DNA of 5,660 nucleotides from Pseudomonadota bacterium (lineage in GTDB: Bacteria > Pseudomonadota > Alphaproteobacteria > Acetobacterales > Acetobacteraceae): positions 1-5,660 of the forward strand of contig JAJZEG010000343.1 of NCBI GenBank assembly GCA_021828605.1, in the 5' to 3' direction. Below are positions 1 through 4,847 of this stretch, piece by piece; within the stretch, counting starts at the first letter, position 1, and each line of letters opens with the position of its first letter. Below the pieces are notes generated by a model. That model had not been told where the DNA came from. It saw nothing but the letters and a program-made list of their open reading frames with translations, and did no database searches. Made by a program: the position numbers and the translations under genes.

Positions 1-838
1 CCACCGCTTCGAGCCCTCCGGCGCCCTGCACGGCATCATGCGCGTCCGCGCCTTCACCCAGGACGACGCCCATATTTTCTGCACCGAAGACCAGATCGCG
101 TCCGAAACCGTCGCCTTCGTCACCATGCTGCGCGAAACCTACCGCGATTTCGGCTTCACCGATGTCGCGGTCAAATTCGCCGACCGGCCAACCCCGCGCG
201 CGGGCACCGATGATGTGTGGGACCGCGCCGAAGCCGCCCTCAAAGCCGCCTGCACCGAGGCCAACGTCACCTACACGCTCAATCCCGGCGAAGGCGCCTT
301 TTACGGCCCGAAACTCGAATTCGTACTCCGCGACGCGATTGGCCGCGACTGGCAATGCGGCACCCTGCAAGTCGATTTCGTGCTCCCCGAAAGCCTCGAT
401 GCCAGCTACATCACCGCCGAAAGCAGCCGGGCCCGCCCGGTCATGCTCCACCGCGCCATCGTTGGCTCGTTCGAACGCTTCATCGGCATCCTGATCGAAC
501 ATCACGCAGGCCGCTTCCCCCTCTGGCTCGCCCCCACCCAGGTCGCCATCGCCAGCATCGTGACCGACGCGAATGACTACGCCACCCACGTCGCCACCAC
601 CCTCAAAGCAGCGGGCCTGTCGGTAATCACCGACCTCCGCAACGAAAAAATCAACGCCAAAATCCGCGACCTCAGCCTCGCTTTGATCCCCAACATCCTC
701 GTCGTAGGCCGCCGCGAAGCCGACCAATCCACCGTTTCTCTCCGCCGCCTCGGCTCCGACGACTCTCGCTCCTTTTCGCTCCCTGATTTGCTCACGCTCC
801 TGAAATCCGAGGCCACCCCGCCTGATTTGCGGGAGTAA
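1..838 (+). CDS. thrS: Threonyl-tRNA synthetase, C-terminal part (5' end outside window)
   Basis: This class II aminoacyl-tRNA synthetase charges tRNA-Thr with threonine in the cytoplasm. The frame is open from base 2 and gives about 278 residues, roughly the last 40-45% of a usual ~640-residue ThrRS. It enters within motif 2 ([11 protein letters not shown] then [14 protein letters not shown]), where the His of DDAH is a family zinc ligand. It continues through [14 protein letters not shown] and [10 protein letters not shown] to motif 3 ([20 protein letters not shown]), which carries the second visible zinc-ligand His and the motif 3 Arg. The HGTP anticodon-binding domain follows from about [15 protein letters not shown] to the end, including [13 protein letters not shown]. 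The editing and TGS domains and the zinc-ligand Cys lie upstream of the window. No infC follows directly, although that is a common neighbour in bacteria. A weak 5-bp hairpin (817-821 with 829-833) sits at the stop but has no T tract. Identification is secure. Confidence 0.97.
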   Translation, partial: HRFEPSGALHGIMRVRAFTQDDAHIFCTEDQIASETVAFVTMLRETYRDFGFTDVAVKFADRPTPRAGTDDVWDRAEAALKAACTEANVTYTLNPGEGAFYGPKLEFVLRDAIGRDWQCGTLQVDFVLPESLDASYITAESSRARPVMLHRAIVGSFERFIGILIEHHAGRFPLWLAPTQVAIASIVTDANDYATHVATTLKAAGLSVITDLRNEKINAKIRDLSLALIPNILVVGRREADQSTVSLRRLGSDDSRSFSLPDLLTLLKSEATPPDLRE

Positions 839-876
839 GATCGGGTGGACGGTATTGAGCACGAATTGTGTGGTCT

Positions 877-899
877 TTGACAAGATCAAGCATTTGATC
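877..899 (+). promoter_or_regulatory. TTGACA box next to a perfect inverted repeat
   Basis: TTGACA at 877-882 matches the sigma-70 -35 consensus exactly. It is followed at once by a perfect 6-bp inverted repeat, GATCAA (884-889), loop GCAT, TTGATC (894-899). The placement between thrS and the AT-rich membrane gene suits a promoter with an overlapping operator for that gene. The weakness is the -10: the best candidate at a tolerable distance, TTAGTA at 902-907, is poor and 19 nt away. The hairpin could instead be a weak thrS terminator, but no T run follows. Confidence 0.3.
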
Positions 900-998
900 G
901 GTTAGTAAGGGTAGGTTATAGCGCAAGGAGACAGAGCGAGACCTAAATTGATGGGCAAAGATTTTAAAGAAATGCATCAATATTTCGAGGCTTTTAAC

Positions 999-1004
999 AG
1001 GAGG
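999..1004 (+). promoter_or_regulatory. Strong Shine-Dalgarno (AGGAGG) deciding a GTG start
   Basis: AGGAGG lies 4 nt before GTG at 1009, a close but workable spacing. It is the strongest ribosome-binding site in the window and fixes GTG 1009 as the start of the membrane protein in preference to the later in-frame ATG at residue 9. Confidence 0.75.
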
Positions 1005-1008
1005 TTTT

Positions 1009-1659
1009 GTGAGTTCAACAATATCTGATCAGATGATTTTAGCCGAATATAACAGATATACGGCAATGATTGCTAAAAATATGGAATTGATAAACAATTC
1101 AGAGAATTTTTTTCTGGCGGCAGCTGCCGCGACAATGGCATATTTATTTTCAATTCTTTTAAGAACATCAGCTAATTATCCGTGCGATATCGTAAAAATA
1201 AGCATGTATGTAAAAGCGTTTAATTTCTTGCCATTATGGGTATTAGTAGCTGGCATAATCAGACTCATGATTTTACACAATACAAATAAAAAATATAAAA
1301 ATAAAATAAATAAAATGAAAACAGAGTATTTTAACTACACAGATGAAAATGGTCACAGTTACGATGATGAAGAAATTCATGCTTATTATAGACTTATGTA
1401 TTATTGTTTTATAATTGTAGCTTTTTGTGTTCCAATTTTGTTGTTGGACTTCAGTATGAATAAATCTCATTTCCTGCCAAAGTGGGTGATAATTATAGCA
1501 TTACTAGGTCTTGTTGCTTGCTTTGCTGCAATGGCATTTGATAAATTCAAATCTTGGAGCTTGGGCGGAGGCATCACGGTCAACGTGGTTATTAACTTCC
1601 GGCGCGTCGACCTGCCCACGCTACCCCTTAGCCCACCCAACTCAGATGCCACCCCATGA
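1009..1659 (+). CDS. AT-rich four-helix membrane protein of unknown function
   Basis: 216 residues, GTG start after AGGAGG. Four hydrophobic segments are visible: about 34-51, 71-90, 129-148 and 157-176. An amphipathic N-terminal helix comes first (AEYNRYTAMIAKNMELINN). A hydrophilic segment at about 91-128 starts Lys/Asn-rich and ends acidic (TDENGHSYDDEEIH). There is no signal peptide or catalytic motif. The layout resembles a loose group of ~200-residue bacterial proteins that open with an 'EYxxLRxEI' type helix followed by 3-4 membrane helices and are often found in accessory or defence neighbourhoods; this is recalled similarity, not a search. Base composition is foreign to its neighbours: bases 1261-1320 contain only 8 G or C of 60, which suggests recent transfer. 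From about residue 184 the DNA turns GC-rich, so the tail (GGGITVNVVINFRRVDLP and on) may come from resident DNA. The stop overlaps the next gene's start (ATGA). That a protein is made is likely; its function is unknown. Confidence 0.75.
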   Translation: MSSTISDQMILAEYNRYTAMIAKNMELINNSENFFLAAAAATMAYLFSILLRTSANYPCDIVKISMYVKAFNFLPLWVLVAGIIRLMILHNTNKKYKNKINKMKTEYFNYTDENGHSYDDEEIHAYYRLMYYCFIIVAFCVPILLLDFSMNKSHFLPKWVIIIALLGLVACFAAMAFDKFKSWSLGGGITVNVVINFRRVDLPTLPLSPPNSDATP

Positions 1660-1949
1660 TCACCCTCCCCGCCACCGATGAATTGCTCGCCATCGCGCGC
1701 CGGATCATCTGGTTCGAACCGCCCGAACAGGCGCTCAGCGACCCAATCCGCTTCCTCGCTTACGCCATGGCCCGCGCGACCGCCGAGGACATGGTCATCA
1801 TCCGTCGCTACGTCTCCAACCTGGATTTCATTGCCGCGCTCGATGCCGCCCCACCCGGCATCATCGACCCGCGCTCCTGGTCCTATTGGAACCTGGTCAT
1901 CGCCAACCGCTACCCCGCCCCACCCATGCCAACCCGCCGCTTCGACTAA
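1656..1949 (+). CDS. Small conserved-type protein, possibly an orphan partner of an AbiEii-like nucleotidyltransferase
   Basis: 97 residues with strong GC third-position bias like the housekeeping genes, so it reads as a real resident gene. The start ATG overlaps the upstream stop (ATGA) and no Shine-Dalgarno precedes it, so translation probably depends on coupling to the upstream frame. Visible blocks are IIWFEPPEQALSDP (17-30), a central helical FLAYAMARATAEDMVIIRRYV (33-53, quoted as FLAYAMA, then TAEDM, then RRYV), the conserved-looking PPGIIDPRSWSYWNL (66-80) and a proline-rich end, PAPPMPTRRF (87-96). From memory, proteins with a DPRSWxYWN block and PPxPxRRF end form a family of ~95-residue proteins encoded beside AbiEii-like nucleotidyltransferases, analogous to an antitoxin-side partner. 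That assignment is unverified. No nucleotidyltransferase follows in the next 400 bp, so here it would be an orphan. It is soluble, with no signal peptide. Confidence 0.7.
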   Translation: MITLPATDELLAIARRIIWFEPPEQALSDPIRFLAYAMARATAEDMVIIRRYVSNLDFIAALDAAPPGIIDPRSWSYWNLVIANRYPAPPMPTRRFD

Positions 1950-1967
1950 GCTCAGCCGTCAAAACGC

Positions 1968-1988
1968 GGCTCCAAACGCCACGGAGCC
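1968..1988 (+). terminator. Hairpin after the 97-residue gene, possible terminator
   Basis: GGCTCC (1968-1973) pairs perfectly with GGAGCC (1983-1988) around a 9-nt loop, 19 bp past the stop codon at 1949. The position fits a transcription end. No T tract follows, so it is at best a factor-assisted or weak terminator. Confidence 0.35.
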
Positions 1989-2009
1989 AACCAATCCAAA
2001 TCTCTCCCC

Positions 2010-2030
2010 CGCGCCGATCTATTGGGCGCG
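2010..2030. repeat. GC inverted repeat
   Basis: CGCGCC (2010-2015) pairs with GGCGCG (2025-2030) around a 9-nt loop. The stem is all G-C. A second terminator-like or structural element after the 97-residue gene is possible, but the following bases are not T-rich. Confidence 0.35.
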
Positions 2031-2141
2031 CTGCTTGTATTAATATCCAGTGGATTTATTTTTGATCCAAACCTACAATCGAATGGGCACGCCGCGACAC
2101 GGTGTAATTCACCCGGCCGTAGCACGCTTGTTAGAGCGGAG

Positions 2142-2175
2142 CGCCATGTGAGGTTCCGGGGTGGCCTCACCGGCG
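2142..2175. repeat. Ten-base-pair hairpin in the intergenic stretch
   Basis: CGCC (2142-2145) pairs with GGCG (2172-2175), and after a small asymmetric bulge GTGAGG (2148-2153) pairs with CCTCAC (2165-2170), enclosing an 11-nt loop. An alternative outer stem, GCACGC (2122-2127) with GCGTGC (2173-2178), would replace the CGCC/GGCG pairing. The mutually exclusive stems resemble a structured leader, but no known RNA family is recognised and no expression evidence is available from sequence alone. Confidence 0.4.
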
Positions 2176-2345
2176 TGCCCCACCGAATCGTCAACAGCCC
2201 CGCCCTAACCGAAATCACCATGCCGCCCGCCTTATTTCTTTGCCTCGAGCCGAAATATAAATTATCAACGCCTCATCCGCCGTCTTCCATAGCAACGCCC
2301 AGAAAATCGCGGGCCTTTGAAATTATTCTTTAATATCACCCGATC

Positions 2346-2349
2346 AGGA
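2346..2349 (+). promoter_or_regulatory. Shine-Dalgarno of the first protease gene
   Basis: AGGA lies 5 nt before ATG 2355. The same CAGGACC context precedes the second protease gene (AGGA 3377-3380, 6 nt before ATG 3387), so the initiation region was duplicated with the gene, which supports both starts. Confidence 0.65.
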
Positions 2350-2354
2350 CCAAA

Positions 2355-3317
2355 ATGAAATTTATCCGCTTTACCCTCGCCGCGCTCACCCTCTTATTCC
2401 TCGCCCAATGCTCGGTCTCGATGGGCCCATCGATCAGCAAACTCGATTACGCCCCCGGAAATACATCCTCCGGCTGGATCAAAACCAAAATCATCAAAGG
2501 CAACGTCTTTATCCCGGTTACGGTGAATGGTCATCGGGTGCTGGCCATGCTGGATTCCGGCACCCAACGCACCACCATCCCGGCAAACCTCGCCAAATCC
2601 TTCGGCGTTCATACTAACGGCCATCTCACGGTCCAGTCCTATGGCGGAAACGTCAGGAGCAGCTTCGGGACGAAAATCGACGTTAAAATTGGCGCGATGA
2701 ATTACGAATTATTCCGACCCGCCGTTGAACCCATGGTCGTCCAAATTAGGCAGGAATTTCCTTTCAAGTTCATCATCCTGGGCGAGGATGTTTTCTTAAA
2801 AGACGTTATTGAGTTTGATTTCTCGAAGCAACAACTCCGTTTCGCACCACCCGCCCCAACAGGCGTCAAGAAATCACCCGCCGATAGTCTATCAAGTCTG
2901 ATCATGATCAACAAAACCCTGACGATTCCCGGGTCAATAACGGGAGGCCCCACGGGTTATTTTGAAATCGACACCGGTGACGCAAATATTTGCGCACTAT
3001 ATAAAAATAATTCAAAAATAAAAAAATGGCTCAAAATCCATCCGAATCTCACCGAACGCCCGTTCAAGACGGTAACAGTTATAGGCGGCGGCGGCGCCTA
3101 TCAGACCACTCTGATCAGAATCAAGCAGATGAAAATGCTCGGTGCTAACTTTAACAAATTTCCATGCTCGGTTACCAACGCCCCCACCAACGACCCAAGA
3201 GTAATCGGCTCAATCGGCCTGTCTCTCATGCGAATTTTCAATGCCACTTTTGATTATCCAGCCCGCAAAATATATTTCAAACCCGAACTGAAATCAGGAA
3301 GCCAGATGCCCGATTGA
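2355..3317 (+). CDS. Predicted lipoprotein, bilobed retropepsin-like aspartic protease (copy 1)
   Basis: 320 residues. The N-terminus is a lipoprotein signal: MKFIRF, a hydrophobic core, then lipobox LAQC with the lipidated Cys at 19. Ser at +2 suggests outer-membrane sorting. Lobe 1 (about 45-165) has the clan AA pattern: substrate-side strands FIPVTVNGH, catalytic-type LDSGT (D67) and the hydrophobic-hydrophobic-Gly element IILGEDVFL (140-148), closing with EFDFSKQQLRFAPP. Lobe 2 (about 185-310) repeats it: FEIDTGD (D206), VIGSIGLSLM (283-292) and FDYPARKIYF. Two DS/TG motifs in one chain imply a single-chain pepsin-like active site instead of the usual retropepsin homodimer. The only Cys residues of the mature chain, 213 and 271, are both in lobe 2 and probably form a disulphide, which suits a periplasmic location. 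The bases for residues ~214-227 are locally AT-rich. It is followed after 69 bp by a paralogue, so co-transcription is likely. The peptide substrate is unknown, and activity is inferred only from the two Asp motifs. Confidence 0.85.
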   Translation: MKFIRFTLAALTLLFLAQCSVSMGPSISKLDYAPGNTSSGWIKTKIIKGNVFIPVTVNGHRVLAMLDSGTQRTTIPANLAKSFGVHTNGHLTVQSYGGNVRSSFGTKIDVKIGAMNYELFRPAVEPMVVQIRQEFPFKFIILGEDVFLKDVIEFDFSKQQLRFAPPAPTGVKKSPADSLSSLIMINKTLTIPGSITGGPTGYFEIDTGDANICALYKNNSKIKKWLKIHPNLTERPFKTVTVIGGGGAYQTTLIRIKQMKMLGANFNKFPCSVTNAPTNDPRVIGSIGLSLMRIFNATFDYPARKIYFKPELKSGSQMPD

Positions 3318-3333
3318 TCGTGAGCCAAGCGCC
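3266..3333 (+). repeat. 3'-end repeat shared by the two protease genes (copy 1)
   Basis: Bases 3266-3303 are identical over 38 bp to 4298-4335. After a divergent patch around the stop, 3323-3333 matches 4355-4365 over 11 bp (AGCCAAGCGCC). The homology therefore runs past the coding sequence, showing that the duplicated unit included downstream DNA. The 38-bp block encodes the KIYFKPELKSGS tail. Confidence 0.8.
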
Positions 3334-3386
3334 CAGTCAACCACCCGCTACTTCGACTAAACGCATACTGCGCCCCAGGACCGACC

Positions 3387-4355
3387 ATGAAATTTCTCCC
3401 CCTCGCGCTCGCCTCGCTCACCCTCTTATCCCTCACCCATTGCGGCATCTCGATGGGGCCATCGATCAGCAAAGTCAGTTTTGCGCATGGCCAAACATCA
3501 TCAGGCTGGGTTCCCACCCAGATCATCTATGGCGACCTCTACATCCCGATCACCGTGAATGGCCATTCCATGTGGGGCCTGCTGGATTCCGGCACGCAAC
3601 GCACGATCATTCCGCTCGACCTTGCCAAATCACTCGGCGTTCACAGTTTCAATAATGCCACGGTAAACGCCTATGGCGGCAAGCTCCGGGGTGGCTTCGG
3701 CAGTAAAATCACGGTGCAAATCGGCGCGATGACGTATGTCTTATTCCACCCGGGGGTTGTTCCGTTCGGCCCCATCGCTCAGAAATTCATTCCGAAGAAC
3801 GCCATTATTCTAGGCGAAGATATTTTTCTGAAAAATGCCGTTGAAATCAAATCTTTCGGACAAAAGGCCCGATTTTCCCGACCCGACTCGCTGTCGGCGA
3901 GCATGACAAAGACAGATAACGTTGCAAAAATCACCATGATCCATGGCATGCTGACCATTCCAGCGGCGATAACCGGAGGGCCGAGCGCCCAACTCCACCT
4001 GGACACCGGCGATAACGGCGTTTGCACATTATCTGCGAATAATACCCTGATAAAACATTGGATCGCCGCAAAGCCGACCCGATCAAAAAAACAACCAACG
4101 GGCATCGAGACCATCGGCTTGGCGGGCTTGTATCAATCCAGATCGGTCACCCTAAGTCACCTCAAACTTGCCAATCTCACCTTCAATAATCTGCCCTGTG
4201 AGCTTTCCAATTCTGTGGTCAATAATTCGCCAGTCATCGGCTCAATCGGCTTTTCCCTCATGCAGAACTTCAATGTCACTTTCGATTACCCAGCGCACAA
4301 AATATATTTCAAACCCGAACTGAAATCAGGAAGCCCAATTCCCGGTCGATCATAA
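3387..4355 (+). CDS. Predicted lipoprotein, bilobed retropepsin-like aspartic protease (copy 2)
   Basis: 322 residues, collinear with copy 1 without gaps; by hand count about 156 of 320 positions are identical (~49%). The lipoprotein signal ends in lipobox LTHC (Cys 19) with Gly at +2. Key residues fall at the same positions: LDSGT (D67), AIILGEDIFL (139-148), HLDTGD (D206), VIGSIGFSLM (283-292), FDYPAHKIYF and the lobe 2 cysteines 213 and 271. Conservation peaks at the active-site motifs and the C-terminal tail. It falls to almost nothing at 121-136, 151-182 and 228-240, likely surface or substrate-facing loops, so the copies may differ in target. ATG 3387 is chosen from AGGA 6 nt upstream and the match to copy 1. 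It converges on dut with 24 bp between stops and no clear terminator in the gap. It is less AT-rich than copy 1. As with copy 1, proteolytic activity is inferred from the motif set. Confidence 0.85.
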   Translation: MKFLPLALASLTLLSLTHCGISMGPSISKVSFAHGQTSSGWVPTQIIYGDLYIPITVNGHSMWGLLDSGTQRTIIPLDLAKSLGVHSFNNATVNAYGGKLRGGFGSKITVQIGAMTYVLFHPGVVPFGPIAQKFIPKNAIILGEDIFLKNAVEIKSFGQKARFSRPDSLSASMTKTDNVAKITMIHGMLTIPAAITGGPSAQLHLDTGDNGVCTLSANNTLIKHWIAAKPTRSKKQPTGIETIGLAGLYQSRSVTLSHLKLANLTFNNLPCELSNSVVNNSPVIGSIGFSLMQNFNVTFDYPAHKIYFKPELKSGSPIPGRS

Positions 4356-4365
4356 GCCAAGCGCC
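4298..4365 (+). repeat. 3'-end repeat shared by the two protease genes (copy 2)
   Basis: Partner of the repeat at 3266-3333. Bases 4298-4335 are identical to 3266-3303 over 38 bp and 4355-4365 to 3323-3333 over 11 bp. The equivalent of copy 1's stop TGA (3315-3317) is CGA here, so this copy runs two codons further. Confidence 0.8.
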
Positions 4366-4379
4366 GCGCCGCGCCACCC

Positions 4380-4847
4380 TCACCCGCCCATCGGCGGCAA
4401 TCCCCCAATCCCGGTGCTGCCAAACCCGCCAGCATCGCGCGCAGTCATCTCCAAACTCTCGCTCTCGCGCCATACCGCGCGATAAACCGGCGCTAACACT
4501 GCCTGCGCAATCCGCATCCCCCGCGTGACCACAAATCGCTCCGTCCCTGCATTGAGCAGCAAAATCTGCACCTCACCGCGATAATCCGCATCAATCGTGC
4601 CCGGACTATTCACCACCATAATGCCCGATTTCAACGCAAGTCCCGAGCGCGGCCGGATTTGCAATTCATAATCCGCCGGCAACGCAATCGCGAAGCCGGT
4701 CGGGATCAAGGCCCGCGCACCCGGCTCTAACGACACGTCAGTCGATACCGCCGCACACACATCCATCCCCGCCGCTCCGGCGGTGGCATAAGCGGGCAGG
4801 GGCATATCAAAGCCATGCGGCAGGCGCTTGATCGCAACCGGGATCAT
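4380..4847 (-). CDS. dut: dUTP diphosphatase (dUTPase)
   Basis: Hydrolyses dUTP to dUMP and pyrophosphate, keeping uracil out of DNA and supplying dUMP for thymidylate synthesis; cytoplasmic homotrimer in this family. 155 residues, the usual length. All five trimeric dUTPase motifs are present in order: [12 protein letters not shown] (23-33), [13 protein letters not shown] (65-75), [16 protein letters not shown] (80-92) with the catalytic-type Asp 86, [12 protein letters not shown] (111-120) and V GGFGSTG (140-146), the P-loop-like lid. The frame is open upstream to an ATG at 4913, but the start at 4847 is chosen because it gives the canonical [11 protein letters not shown]-terminus and makes the ATGA overlap with the coaBC stop. 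A weak AGG sits 7 nt before it. Translational coupling in a coaBC-dut operon is expected. No missing residue is seen. Confidence 0.96.
   Translation of the reverse strand: MIPVAIKRLPHGFDMPLPAYATAGAAGMDVCAAVSTDVSLEPGARALIPTGFAIALPADYELQIRPRSGLALKSGIMVVNSPGTIDADYRGEVQILLLNAGTERFVVTRGMRIAQAVLAPVYRAVWRESESLEMTARDAGGFGSTGIGGLPPMGG

Larger units (their letters stand above)
1950..2354. other. 405-bp gene-free stretch with GC-rich hairpins
   Basis: Open frames here (2022-2333 plus, 1952-2221 minus) lack a Shine-Dalgarno, sensible composition and any recognisable motif, so I do not call genes. The stretch holds three hairpins listed separately (1968-1988, 2010-2030, 2142-2175) and grades from GC-rich to AT-rich before the protease gene. 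AT-rich boxes such as TATAAA at 2256-2261 and TTTAAT at 2329-2334 could belong to the protease promoter, but neither has a convincing -35 at the right distance. It may be decayed gene sequence, a 5' leader of the protease operon, or both. Confidence 0.6.

Noticed and set aside
792..980. Minus-strand 62-residue frame between thrS and the membrane gene
   Set aside because: No Shine-Dalgarno, antisense overlap with the thrS end, no motif recognised; part of it is the AT-rich leader with inverted repeats.
2115..2178. tRNA-like string GCCGTAGCAC...GTTAGAGCGGA
   Set aside because: It resembles a tRNA 5' half and D-arm, but the D-stem has a mismatch and no anticodon stem or T-arm can be formed.
1952..2333. 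Plus (2022-2333) and minus (1952-2221) frames in the intergenic stretch
   Set aside because: Arg/Pro-rich, low-complexity translations without ribosome-binding site or family motifs; the hairpins explain the region equally well.
2418..2433. 16-bp perfect palindrome in protease copy 1, nearly kept at 3450-3465 in copy 2
   Set aside because: It lies in codons for the conserved SMGPSI segment, so shared ancestry explains its retention; no regulatory evidence.
2981..2994. 14-bp perfect palindrome CGCAAATATTTGCG
   Set aside because: Inside the coding sequence at DANIC next to the second active-site motif and absent from copy 2; likely chance.
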